Assembly: GCA_900315485.1 (NCBI GenBank)
Contig: OMZI01000009.1
Coordinates: 1 to 64,000 of the forward strand
Source: an uncultured Eubacteriales bacterium
GTDB taxonomy: Bacteria > Bacillota > Clostridia > Peptostreptococcales > Anaerovoracaceae
Length of the DNA: 64,000 bases
Direction of reading: 5' to 3'
The notes beneath the pieces were generated by a model. That model saw nothing but the letters and a program-made list of their open reading frames with translations, made no database searches and had not been told where the DNA came from. This document shows positions 16,001-24,094 of the stretch, piece by piece. Positions within the stretch are counted from its first letter, which is position 1; every line of letters begins with the position of its first letter. Made by a program: the position numbers and the translations under genes.

Positions 16001-18214
16001 ATGGACAAAAAGTATAAGAAACCTGAACTGCTCGCTCCTGTAGGGGGCAAGCCGCATCTGATCGCCGCTGTGAACAACGGGGCGGATGCTGTATACATGG
16101 GAGGAATGGCTTTCAATGCAAGGATCTTCGCTGATAACTTCAGCGATGAGGAGCTCCCTGATGCGATAAGATACGCCCACATGAGAGGCGTCAAAGTGTA
16201 CATGACTCTCAACACTCTTGTGAGAGATGATGAGCTGGTAAGGGCATTTGAGTATGCCAACTACATATACGGGGCCGGCGTTGACGGCCTGATTGTCCAG
16301 GATATGGGGCTTGCGAGGATGATACACAGGTACATTCCGGACATGCCTCTGCACCTGTCGACGCAGGGGACCCTGTACAACAGAGAGGCCGTGCAGCTCG
16401 CCCATGATATGGGATTCTGCAGGGTCGTTCCGGCAAGGGAAATAAGCCTTGAAGAGATAAGAGAGATAGCTGAGGAAGGCAGGAGAGTTTCGCCTGATGA
16501 TCCTGTGGACGTCGAAGTGTTCGTCCACGGAGCCCTGTGCATGTGCTATTCAGGACAGTGCCAGATGAGCCGCATGATCGGCAAGGGCAGCGGCAGGACA
16601 GGCAACAGAGGCACCTGTGCACAGCCGTGCAGACAGGCATACACTGATGAAGAGGGCAAAACGTATTACGCACTGAGTCCTAAGGACCTCTGCCACATAC
16701 ACAACATTCCGGACCTCGTGATGGCCGGCGCTTCTTCGTTCAAGATCGAAGGCAGGATGAAATCACCGGAATACGTTGCGACTGTGACGAGAATATACAG
16801 GAAGTATATCGACCGTTTTGACAGCCTCTGCCGCAGGGAAGGACCTGAGAGGGCGAAGGAGCTGTATACTGTCGACGATGAGGACATGTTCGAGCTGAGG
16901 CAGATCTTCAACAGGGGTGACTTCACTGACGGTTATCTGTACGGAAATCCGGGAGAGGATATTCTCTCGGGAAGCAGTCCGAAGAACCAGGGTATATATC
17001 TCGGCAGGATCGTAGCTGTTGTGGACAGCGAGAGCAAGGCTCAGGACCGTGATGAGAAGGCTGCCGTGAGAGGTGCTCTCAGAAGGGGCAAAGTGCTCGC
17101 GTGCGTCGCGGTTGACAGGAATTCGCCGGTCGGCATCGAATCCGGGGACGGAATCGAGTTCAGACATGATGACGGTGACTATCTTGTAAGCTCGCCGATC
17201 GGTTCAGTCACGACATACATAAAAGAAGTCGGGGAGAGGATAATACTGGTCGGAGATTTTGACCGCGGGATAGAGACGGGAGACCTCGCATTCAAGGTGA
17301 CAGACAGGAAACTCATCGATGAGGCTCTGGACACTCCTGACAAAAAGCTCCCTGTCACCATGCTCTTCACAGCAAGGGAAGGCCAGTTCCCGAGGCTCGT
17401 CATGACGGATGTCAGGGCGGATGAAACGGTAGAGATCGTAGCCGACCATGTCGTTGAGCGTGCACAGAAGGTGGCGACCGACGCCGGCCGTATCGCGGAT
17501 AACCTGTCACGCCTCGGAGATACTCCGTATACACCGGGCATGACAGGGATCGATGTAGAGATCGATGATGACATAATGATGCCTCTTTCCATCGTCAACA
17601 GGATGAGGCGTGAGGCATCTGAAGAGCTCATGAAGAGACGTGCGGATTCTGTTACCTCCGGAAGGGCCCCGAGACTTACAAGAGCGGAGCTTGACGTGGC
17701 AGAGTCTGCGGAGCTGCTGGGGGCTGCGGTGCTGGATGCGGACGAATACGGCAGCAGGATAAGAAAGAGCACTGTGAGACCAGTCCCTCTGGAGGACTTC
17801 ATGAAGATGAGATCTGAAGGAACTGCGGAAGATGTGATCCCGTACATCCTCAATGTTTCAAGAGGCTGCCTCGATGCATATATCCGGGAAAACTTTGATG
17901 AGATAGCCGATGCTGTAAGGGATACGGGAATACTGATCGGCAACCTCGGATGGATAAGGCAGTTCCGTGAAGCCGGAATAAAGGTGTACGGCGACTACGG
18001 ACTCAACGTATTCAATGAGCAGGCAAAGCGTGCATTCGAGGATGCGGGGGTGGAGCTGTACATGCCGTCGCACGAGACCGGCATAAGGGATGAAAGAGGG
18101 ATACCGCTGATGGTGACCGAACATCCTGTGCAGGCAGAGACTCTTACTGACAGAAAGGGAGAGATCCACCGCATAGAGAGAGCGGCTTCCGGAGACAAGA
18201 CGCTGATCTTCTGA
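16001..18214 (+). CDS. U32 family peptidase / prephenate-dependent RNA hydroxylase type
   Basis: A 737-residue U32-family protein with a C-terminal extension. The signature around E-V-F-V-H-G-A-L-C ... SGQCQMS (about residues 172-190) and the neighbouring Cys residues of TCAQPCRQAY indicate the Fe-S cluster site of this family. Characterised relatives with the long C-terminal domain (DUF3656 type; RlhA and TrhP) hydroxylate rRNA or tRNA bases with prephenate, so RNA modification is more likely than proteolysis. The start at 16001 is preferred over the upstream in-frame ATG at 15947 because GGAGGTG precedes it and the family begins with KKPELLAPVGG. Which RNA is the target cannot be said. Confidence 0.85.
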   Translation: MDKKYKKPELLAPVGGKPHLIAAVNNGADAVYMGGMAFNARIFADNFSDEELPDAIRYAHMRGVKVYMTLNTLVRDDELVRAFEYANYIYGAGVDGLIVQDMGLARMIHRYIPDMPLHLSTQGTLYNREAVQLAHDMGFCRVVPAREISLEEIREIAEEGRRVSPDDPVDVEVFVHGALCMCYSGQCQMSRMIGKGSGRTGNRGTCAQPCRQAYTDEEGKTYYALSPKDLCHIHNIPDLVMAGASSFKIEGRMKSPEYVATVTRIYRKYIDRFDSLCRREGPERAKELYTVDDEDMFELRQIFNRGDFTDGYLYGNPGEDILSGSSPKNQGIYLGRIVAVVDSESKAQDRDEKAAVRGALRRGKVLACVAVDRNSPVGIESGDGIEFRHDDGDYLVSSPIGSVTTYIKEVGERIILVGDFDRGIETGDLAFKVTDRKLIDEALDTPDKKLPVTMLFTAREGQFPRLVMTDVRADETVEIVADHVVERAQKVATDAGRIADNLSRLGDTPYTPGMTGIDVEIDDDIMMPLSIVNRMRREASEELMKRRADSVTSGRAPRLTRAELDVAESAELLGAAVLDADEYGSRIRKSTVRPVPLEDFMKMRSEGTAEDVIPYILNVSRGCLDAYIRENFDEIADAVRDTGILIGNLGWIRQFREAGIKVYGDYGLNVFNEQAKRAFEDAGVELYMPSHETGIRDERGIPLMVTEHPVQAETLTDRKGEIHRIERAASGDKTLIF

Positions 18215-18229
18215 TCTGATGATCGCAGC

Positions 18230-18307
18230 GCAGTATGCAGAAACGTTTTGCATACTGCCGGAATATAAGCAAACGAAAGCCCTGACCGGTGAGGTCAGGG
18301 CTGCTTT
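18230..18307 (+). terminator. Tandem hairpins ending the U32 gene
   Basis: A first hairpin pairs 18230-18239 with 18249-18258 (10 bp). A second, AGCCCTGACC (18278-18287) with GGTCAGGGCT (18293-18302), is followed by GCTTTTT and is a typical intrinsic terminator. Confidence 0.8.
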
Positions 18308-18340
18308 TTCCCGGAAGTATTTCTGCATCGGGGCTGCATG

Positions 18341-18967
18341 CTAGTTGGCAAGCTGTGTTCTGAAGCTGTTGAACATGTTCTTTACTGCAGGGATGTTGAT
18401 CACGATCAGAGTGATGACGCCCTCTGCTGCAAGATATGTGAGGTTGTACCAGAGTGACCATGTCCATGCATTGAAGCCTTCAGGTGCGTATTCACCGAAG
18501 AATATGACTCCGGAAAGTACTGCGCAGATGTAGCGGCCGATGATGCCGACTATATATCCCTTGGTGAGACCGTTCTTCATATTGGCTGTCAGTCCGGAAA
18601 GGCCGAGTGCTCCGAAGGCTACAGGGTAGTCGAGCAGGAGCTGGACAGGGTGGATGACGTACGGTCCGAAGATCAGGTTGATGAGACCTACGCAGAATCC
18701 TGCCATGACGCCGCGGCGTGTGCCCAGAAGATATCCGCATACAACGATCGGCAGGATGCTGAACAGTGTTACTGAGCCGCCCTGAGGCATCGAGAATATC
18801 TTGATCTGGCCGAGAACGGTCGCAAGAGCGATCATGAGTGCGGAGATGGTAAGTGCGCGGACATCAGTCTTCTTTTCCCTGCCGCCCATGGCGATGAGAA
18901 GCAGCAGTATCATGATGACAACTATGACTGCTATCTTACCTGTTGTTGATTCGAAAAAAGCCTGCAT
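18341..18967 (-). CDS. thiT: Thiamine transporter ThiT (ECF S component)
   Basis: A 208-residue membrane protein of the ThiT/YuaJ family, the thiamine-binding subunit of an ECF transporter. It has an extra N-terminal hydrophobic helix (11-28) before the six-helix core, with LGQIKIFSMPQGGSVTLFS near 55, a hallmark region of ThiT substrate binding, and a Trp/Tyr-rich C-terminal loop (FNAWTWSLWYNLTYL) also involved in thiamine contact in the family. A TPP riboswitch directly upstream confirms thiamine as the likely substrate. AAGGAGG lies seven bases before the ATG but inside a stem. Confidence 0.92.
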   Translation of the reverse strand: MQAFFESTTGKIAVIVVIMILLLLIAMGGREKKTDVRALTISALMIALATVLGQIKIFSMPQGGSVTLFSILPIVVCGYLLGTRRGVMAGFCVGLINLIFGPYVIHPVQLLLDYPVAFGALGLSGLTANMKNGLTKGYIVGIIGRYICAVLSGVIFFGEYAPEGFNAWTWSLWYNLTYLAAEGVITLIVINIPAVKNMFNSFRTQLAN

Positions 18968-18998
18968 AAAAAAACCTCCTTAATGTGTTATTAAGGAG
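18968..18998 (-). promoter_or_regulatory. RBS-containing terminator-like hairpin of thiT
   Basis: On the minus strand CTCCTTAAT (18998-18990) pairs with ATTAAGGAG (18984-18976), then G and seven T's, then the ATG at 18967-18965. The ascending arm carries the Shine-Dalgarno AAGGAGG. The same element can therefore act as an intrinsic terminator and as a sequestrator of the ribosome site, the probable expression platform of the TPP riboswitch. Confidence 0.65.
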
Positions 18999-19044
18999 AG
19001 CTGCTGTGCGGAGCGGATAAAAGACGCTCCGGGAAATAACCTTT

Positions 19045-19131
19045 TGTTCACCTTCCTACGTCGGAATTACCCGAATCAGGTTTAAAGGGTCCATCCCTTG
19101 CGGGATATCTCAGCGAAAGCTCCCCCGGCAA
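19045..19131 (-). promoter_or_regulatory. TPP riboswitch (THI element)
   Basis: Read on the minus strand this contains the conserved THI-box blocks in order: GGGGGAGC, GCTGAGA, ACCC, ACCTGATTCGGGTAAT and CCGACGTAGGAAG. It binds thiamine pyrophosphate and should lower thiT expression when TPP is abundant. It lies about 80 bases upstream of thiT. Confidence 0.95.
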
Positions 19132-19146
19132 ATTAATGTCGTATCC

Positions 19147-19174
19147 ATTATATCCCTGCATCGGGTCGAGTCAA
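19147..19174 (-). promoter_or_regulatory. thiT promoter
   Basis: Minus-strand TTGACT (19174-19169) and TATAAT (19152-19147) with a 16-base spacer, placing the start just ahead of the TPP riboswitch. Confidence 0.65.
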
Positions 19175-19230
19175 GCGACAAATTGTCTACAGGGAACTTA
19201 TTGGACGTATTCCATTCAGGGCCAAAAAAT

Positions 19231-19259
19231 ATGACAATGAGAACCGTCCCCAATGTCAT
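19231..19259. repeat. 29-bp REP-like palindrome, copy 2
   Basis: An imperfect palindrome from ATGACA to TGTCAT around AGAACCGTCCCC, the same type and length as the one at 7972-8000. It sits between the divergent thiT and 19374 genes. The rest of 18968-19373 is the thiT regulatory region and a TATAAT box near 19290; I see nothing else there. Confidence 0.6.
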
Positions 19260-19373
19260 AATATTGTCCTGTTAATTGTACAAAAATGATATAATCATCA
19301 TGCATGAGGCTGTAATACTACATTGTGGTTATGTGGCTGATGCCGACAGAAGGGAAAAGCGGGGGCACTGAAG

Positions 19374-20159
19374 ATGACAAGGAACGGTAAGAAGGTGAAG
19401 CTGACTGCTGTCAGCATGCTTCATTATGTACGGCTGGTATACAGGTCTGCTCTTCTGCTGGCTTTTCTTATTATGTATCTGCATTACAGGCTGAACGGGG
19501 GAGAGGACGTTGAGACCATTCTTGAGGAAAGGCCTCTTATCATCAGCATCATATGGTCTGTGTTCACGCTGGAGATGATCCTCCGGTTCTTCCCGTCAAG
19601 ACTTGAGAGTCCAGGCAGCCAGAAGCAGTTTGCGAGAAACTACATACGGACAGGAAATACAGAGATAAAAGTCCAGGACAACAATGCCGTGATGCTTGTA
19701 GCGCTTATATGGATAGCCTTCAATGGGATATTCGGGGCGCTGCACATGATGAATATCCTCGACGACGGGATAATGATACTCCTGTGCTGCGTATATTCTG
19801 TATGCGATATGATCTGCATTCTGTTCTTCTGCCCGTTCCAGGCGTGGTTCCTGAAGAACAAATGCTGCAGTACATGCCGGATATACAACTGGGACTATGC
19901 GATGATGTTCACGCCGCTCTTTTTCGTAAGAGAGTCATACACATGGAGCCTTCTGGCGCTTTCTGTTGCGCTGATGCTCCGCTGGGAAATCACATTCTAC
20001 AGGTATCCCGAGCGTTTTGCCGAATCCACCAACGGATACCTTCACTGCAGCAACTGCACAGAGAAGCTGTGTTCGCACAAGAACCATCTGAGGAAGCTGT
20101 GGAAGCAGGTCGCAGAGTATACAGAAGGGCGGGCGAGAAAGCTGAGCGGCAAACCGTGA
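19374..20159 (+). CDS. Unrecognised multi-pass membrane protein with Cys clusters
   Basis: A 261-residue protein I do not recognise. Hydrophobic segments lie near 22-42, 60-72, 103-125, 127-150 and 185-205, so about five membrane passes. Between the last two is a soluble Cys motif (CCSTCRIYNWD), and the C-terminal cytoplasmic part has another (LHCSNCTEKLCSHKNH), together resembling a zinc- or Fe-S-type site. The start has no AGGAGG; GGGGGCACTGAAG precedes the ATG. It stands between the thiT regulatory region and an acidic helical protein gene that has its own promoter. Confidence 0.7.
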   Translation: MTRNGKKVKLTAVSMLHYVRLVYRSALLLAFLIMYLHYRLNGGEDVETILEERPLIISIIWSVFTLEMILRFFPSRLESPGSQKQFARNYIRTGNTEIKVQDNNAVMLVALIWIAFNGIFGALHMMNILDDGIMILLCCVYSVCDMICILFFCPFQAWFLKNKCCSTCRIYNWDYAMMFTPLFFVRESYTWSLLALSVALMLRWEITFYRYPERFAESTNGYLHCSNCTEKLCSHKNHLRKLWKQVAEYTEGRARKLSGKP

Positions 20160-20234
20160 TCCTGCAGGCGGACCGCTCTGCGGAAAATGCAGAAATGACT
20201 GAACGCTTAAGGTGTGTATAAGGATAATGCTTAT

Positions 20235-20242
20235 GCTATAAT
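20235..20242 (+). promoter_or_regulatory. Extended -10 promoter of the helical protein gene
   Basis: TGCTATAAT at 20234-20242 is an extended -10 element; no convincing -35 is seen 17 bases upstream. It lies 70 bases before the start codon at 20314. Confidence 0.45.
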
Positions 20243-20313
20243 TATACTGTAATGATCAGCTGGAGCCGCGCGGGGCGGCAGGCTGTAAAAATAGCCGCAA
20301 AGGAGGTTACGAA

Positions 20314-20985
20314 ATGGCTAACAAAGAAACTGTCGATAAGGTCAAATCACTGCTTGAGGGACATTGCTACGGACCTCTGAGAGAGGCTGCCGAGAAATGG
20401 CTGGCTGTAGCTGATGAGAAGTATGACATCAAGGACAAGGCTGACAAGGCATGGGACAAGCTCAATGATGCTGTTGACAAGGTCGTTGAGTCTTCCGGAA
20501 AGTTCAATGAGAAGATGGCTGACGTCAGCGAGAAGGTCGCTGATTCCTATGACAAGCTGTCAGAAAAGGCAGGCCCTGCAATGGATAAGCTCGGCGACAT
20601 GGCTGAAAAATATGCGGGAGAGAGCACTGAATTCGGCAAGAAGATGGCAGAAGTAAGCGATAAGTTCGGTGACTCCGCAGAGAAGCTCGCAGAGTCTGAG
20701 CTTATCAAGCAGCTCAAGGAAGGCATCAACTCCGTAGGCGATCTGCTCGATACGTTCGGTGCAGACGATGCGAAGGATAAGTTCGGCGCAGAGTTTGCAG
20801 AGAAGGTAAAATCCCACGCTGAGGAGCTCAAGGCTAAGGGCGAGGAATTCTGCGACTGCGATGCATGCAGAAAGGCAAGATCCATCCTCAGGGACTTCGG
20901 CGAGGATGTCAGGGCTAAGGCTGAGGAGCTCAAGGGCGAGGCAGAGGATGCCAAGAAAGCAGCTGAGGACGAGATCACTGAATAA
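20314..20985 (+). CDS. Acidic/lysine-rich helical protein with C-x-C-x2-C motif
   Basis: A 223-residue soluble protein, rich in Lys, Glu, Asp and Ala, with no signal or membrane segment. From about residue 38 to 165 it is built of repeated amphipathic helices (variants of D-K-A-x-E-K-x-x-D-x, e.g. KLNDAVDKV, KMADVSEKV, KMAEVSDKF), resembling apolipoprotein- or LEA-like helical repeats. The N-terminus has HCYGPLREAAEKWL and the C-terminal third has FCDCDACRKAR (near 185-195), a possible metal site. AAGGAGG precedes the ATG. It forms a pair with the HD-domain gene 23 bases downstream. Function unknown. Confidence 0.75.
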   Translation: MANKETVDKVKSLLEGHCYGPLREAAEKWLAVADEKYDIKDKADKAWDKLNDAVDKVVESSGKFNEKMADVSEKVADSYDKLSEKAGPAMDKLGDMAEKYAGESTEFGKKMAEVSDKFGDSAEKLAESELIKQLKEGINSVGDLLDTFGADDAKDKFGAEFAEKVKSHAEELKAKGEEFCDCDACRKARSILRDFGEDVRAKAEELKGEAEDAKKAAEDEITE

Positions 20986-21008
20986 TTATCCTGACGGGAG
21001 AATAAGAT

Positions 21009-21584
21009 ATGATCACAAGAGAACAGGCATGGGAGCTTCTTAAGAAATACAATAAGGAGCCGTTTCATCTGCATCATTCCGTTACAGTTGAGGGGGTAAT
21101 GAGATATTATGCTCAGAAGAAGGGCTATGATCCTGACTTCTGGGGCCTCTGCGGGCTGCTGCATGACATAGATTTTGAGATGTGGCCTGATGAGCACTGC
21201 CAGAAGGCACCTGAGCTCCTTGCGGAGATAGATACTCCGCCGGAGATAGTGCATGCTGTATGCAGCCACGGCTACGGACTCTGTTCTGATGTGGAGCCTG
21301 AGCATGAGATGGAGAAATTCCTCTTTGCTGCAGACGAACTTACCGGGCTCATAGGAGCTGCAATAATACTGAGACCTTCACACAGCTGCAAGGATATGGA
21401 TGTGAAGTCCGTAAAGAAGAAATTCAAGGACAAGCATTTTGCCGCAGGATGTGACAGGGAAGTCATCAGGAAGGGCGCAGAGCAGCTCGGATGGGAGCTT
21501 CAGGATCTGTTTGCTGAGGTCCTTGAGGCAATGCAGTCGATGCCTGATCCGGACGAGCTGGATGCTCAGAACGGAATAGCTTAG
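21009..21584 (+). CDS. HD-domain phosphohydrolase
   Basis: A 191-residue HD-superfamily protein. Metal ligands are visible as H-H at 21-22 (FHLHHSVTVEGVM), the HD pair in GLLHDIDFEMWP (near 53-54), and downstream His residues in AVCSHGYG. Such proteins are metal-dependent phosphohydrolases or phosphodiesterases acting on nucleotides. The CXXX-rich Asp/Glu region near DELTGLIGAAIILRPS matches uncharacterised clostridial HD proteins. GGGAG precedes the ATG. Substrate unknown; possibly co-transcribed with the helical protein upstream. Confidence 0.83.
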   Translation: MITREQAWELLKKYNKEPFHLHHSVTVEGVMRYYAQKKGYDPDFWGLCGLLHDIDFEMWPDEHCQKAPELLAEIDTPPEIVHAVCSHGYGLCSDVEPEHEMEKFLFAADELTGLIGAAIILRPSHSCKDMDVKSVKKKFKDKHFAAGCDREVIRKGAEQLGWELQDLFAEVLEAMQSMPDPDELDAQNGIA

Positions 21585-21619
21585 AGCAGTCAGATCAGAG
21601 TATAGGAACACATAACAGA

Positions 21620-21652
21620 AAAGGCCGTGTCCCGTAAAGGGATGCGGCCTTT
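21620..21652. terminator. Bidirectional terminator between convergent genes
   Basis: AAAGGCCG (21620-21627) pairs with CGGCCTTT (21645-21652), with an inner TCCC/GGGA helix. It separates the HD gene from the minus-strand exporter gene. Confidence 0.7.
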
Positions 21653-21695
21653 AGCGTTGTATATATCTGATGCAGGGAATGAGCCTGCCTGATGT

Positions 21696-22571
21696 CTAGA
21701 ATGTGATGCCCAGTAAGTCGATGAGAAGCCCCCATGCGACACCGCTTGCGTACAGCGCAGCGATGACTCTTGCATTCTCTGCCTGATGGCGGTTGGTCCT
21801 GATGAGGACAAGTATGCCGACACCTGCGCTGACGAGAAGCCCTGCGAGCAGCTGACCCGGAGTGAGCATGCCCTTGAGGTACAGCTGGGTTATGACTACT
21901 GAAGCTGCGCAGTTAGGGATGAGACCTATGAGTCCTGACAGGAAGACACCCAGTACAGGGATGCCGGTCAGGAATGATGCTATCGCTTCTTCCCCGAGAA
22001 ATCCCACAAGAAGGCTTATTGCCAGCGAGACTATGAATATGAAGACCGTGATTTTGGCTGTATGGACGAATGCGGAATGGACTATGCCGCCTTCTTCATC
22101 TTCCCAGCCGCACTCATCCTGCTCGCACAGATCATGTATGTGCTTGTGGGTGCGGAAGGTGTAGTGGATCACCCTGATAAGAAAGTCTGCGAAGAGACCT
22201 GTCGTCATGGCGATAATGAACTTGGTCAGCAGGAGCTTCCCGATGGCTGCCGGGCTTACAGATGCTGACAGGAAAATAGGTACCATCTCATCCGATGTCG
22301 AGAGAAATACCGCAAGCAGGGTCCCTACGCTGATGACGCCGCCTGAGTAGAGGCTGGCCGCTGCAGCCGAGAATCCGCACTGCGGTATGATGCCTACGCC
22401 TGCACCGAAGACCGGCCCGAATTTTCCTATACGCGCAAGAGCGGCAACGGACTGATCCTCTGTTTTGCGTTCGAGCCACTCCATCACCAGGTAGGTGATG
22501 AAGAGGAACGGGATCAGCGTCACCGTATCCTTGATGGTATCAAGTAGTGATTCAAGTATGATTTCCTGCAT
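21696..22571 (-). CDS. Putative metal/arsenic exporter (ArsP_2-like, 10 TM)
   Basis: A 291-residue integral membrane protein of the family annotated as putative manganese transporter or arsenic efflux protein. Two related halves can be seen, each with an I-P-x-C motif: GIIPQCGFSAAAASLY (residues 60-75) and GLIPNCAASVVITQLY (about 220-235), implying an inverted internal duplication with paired cysteines in the pore. A central hydrophilic loop is rich in His, Asp, Glu and Cys (HKHIHDLCEQDECGWEDEE), suggesting metal binding. It is monocistronic and convergent with the HD gene. The actual cargo (Mn, As or other) cannot be inferred. Confidence 0.78.
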   Translation of the reverse strand: MQEIILESLLDTIKDTVTLIPFLFITYLVMEWLERKTEDQSVAALARIGKFGPVFGAGVGIIPQCGFSAAAASLYSGGVISVGTLLAVFLSTSDEMVPIFLSASVSPAAIGKLLLTKFIIAMTTGLFADFLIRVIHYTFRTHKHIHDLCEQDECGWEDEEGGIVHSAFVHTAKITVFIFIVSLAISLLVGFLGEEAIASFLTGIPVLGVFLSGLIGLIPNCAASVVITQLYLKGMLTPGQLLAGLLVSAGVGILVLIRTNRHQAENARVIAALYASGVAWGLLIDLLGITF

Positions 22572-22643
22572 AATGCGATATTATATGATAACTTACAACG
22601 ATTAACAAGATTTTTGACTGCGGTTGTTATATCATACATCTAT

Positions 22644-23399
22644 ATGTACAATCGTGAAGATATTGCAAAACTTAAGGAGATCATCGGGAGGTCGCGCAGG
22701 ATCGTATTCTTCGGAGGCGCGGGTGTTTCGACTGCAAGCGGGATACCTGACTTCAGGTCTGAAGACGGACTGTACAGCGGGAAGTGGAAGGGCATGTCAC
22801 CCGAGGATATACTGAGCGCCGCTTATTTTGCCCTGCACACAGCGGACTTCTATGACTTCTACAGACGGTACATGGTCCACCCTGATGCAGAGCCCAATGC
22901 GGTGCACCGCTGGCTGTATGATCTCGAGAAGGCAGATAAGCTGAGGGGCATCGTGACACAGAACATAGACGGCCTACACAGAAAGGCGGGCAACAAGCGC
23001 GTCTACGAGCTCCACGGCAACATCCATGAGAACTACTGCATCAACTGCGATGCGGAATATCCGCTGGAGAAGATAACAGGAAGCGACGGGGTGCCGCGCT
23101 GCGACAGGTGCGGGGGCCTCATAAAGCCGTGGGTGGTGCTTTACGGAGAGTCACCGGACAGATACACCTGCATCGGAGCGGAGCGTGAGATAACCGGAGC
23201 GGATACTCTCATAGTCGCCGGAACATCCCTGCAGGTAGAGCCGGCCGCGTCGTTCATAGAATACTTCAGCGGCAGGAATCTCGTCGTCATCAACCGTGAG
23301 GCGACGCCTGCAGATGCGAAGGCTTCACTGGTCATTCATGCAGATATAGAGGATGTTATAACAGCAGTTATCTCTGAGCAGAATAATGCTTCAGAATAA
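22644..23399 (+). CDS. NAD-dependent protein deacylase (sirtuin)
   Basis: A 251-residue Sir2-family enzyme that removes acyl groups from protein lysines using NAD+. Motifs: GAGVSTASGIPDFRS (NAD site), TQNIDGLHRKAG, catalytic His in ELHGN, and a zinc site with CINCDAEYP and CDRCGG. The class-typical VVLYGE replaces the more usual VVFFGE. The ATG at 22644 gives the normal family N-terminus; a TTG at 22614 would add ten residues. Neither has a recognisable Shine-Dalgarno, so initiation may be leaderless or weak. Divergent from the exporter gene. Confidence 0.92.
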   Translation: MYNREDIAKLKEIIGRSRRIVFFGGAGVSTASGIPDFRSEDGLYSGKWKGMSPEDILSAAYFALHTADFYDFYRRYMVHPDAEPNAVHRWLYDLEKADKLRGIVTQNIDGLHRKAGNKRVYELHGNIHENYCINCDAEYPLEKITGSDGVPRCDRCGGLIKPWVVLYGESPDRYTCIGAEREITGADTLIVAGTSLQVEPAASFIEYFSGRNLVVINREATPADAKASLVIHADIEDVITAVISEQNNASE

Positions 23400-23469
23400 A
23401 TAGCATAATGGCTGAAAAAGATATATTATTAAAAGGTAGCTCTTATTAATAAAAAAGGAGACAGGAAAG

Positions 23470-24036
23470 ATGGCAGAACTCCTTCAGGAAGAAAAACAGA
23501 AGGTCACATTCCCTGAGATAAGGGACACTGCGGACAACTATGCGGAAGACTATACGGACGGCTATACAGACGAGCTGCCTGAAGACGCCGGCGGCAGCGC
23601 TGAGGCGATAGACGTGGATATCGAGGACATGGTATGGGAAGTCGATACCGAGCCTGCTGACGGATATGAAGCGGAGGACGCATATCCCGGGGAAATATAT
23701 GAGAACGCTTCAGGAAATAGTGCAGACGGATATGATGACCGCACAGACAATACGTGGTACGGGCCTGCGAACGAAGAATATGAGGAAGTGAGTTATTCCA
23801 GGAAGTGCAACAAGCATATATTCACCTGGGTGTTTTCTCTTGTCTGCGGCATGTACGGCGTGGACAGATTCGTGCGCGGACAGGTAGGTCTCGGGATCCT
23901 GAAGCTGCTCACATTCGGCGGAATGGGGTTCTGGTACATGGCAGACCTCGGTGTGGCACTGTATAAGTCCTATATGGCACCTGACGCAATGACGCAGGAG
24001 GACCTGCATTTTGACTCATTCGGAAGATACGTCTGA
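23470..24036 (+). CDS. TM2-domain membrane protein with acidic N-terminus
   Basis: A 188-residue protein. Residues 1-112 are a very acidic, Tyr/Gly/Ala-rich disordered stretch. Residues 118-170 are a TM2 domain: two hydrophobic helices joined by a short turn with GMYGVDRFVRGQVGLGILKL, carrying the DRF motif typical of TM2 proteins. AAAAGGAG precedes the start. TM2 proteins have no agreed function in bacteria. It lies between the sirtuin and the GH3 genes. Confidence 0.82.
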   Translation: MAELLQEEKQKVTFPEIRDTADNYAEDYTDGYTDELPEDAGGSAEAIDVDIEDMVWEVDTEPADGYEAEDAYPGEIYENASGNSADGYDDRTDNTWYGPANEEYEEVSYSRKCNKHIFTWVFSLVCGMYGVDRFVRGQVGLGILKLLTFGGMGFWYMADLGVALYKSYMAPDAMTQEDLHFDSFGRYV

Positions 24037-24094
24037 TCACCTGAATGCGGCAGAAAAGTCGGTATGGGCTTTGGGCCGGAAGGAGAACATAAAA

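Noticed and set aside
20314..20985. Helical repeat protein as an Hsp90-type chaperone
   Set aside because: No GHKL ATPase motifs are present; the helical repeats alone do not support a chaperone name.
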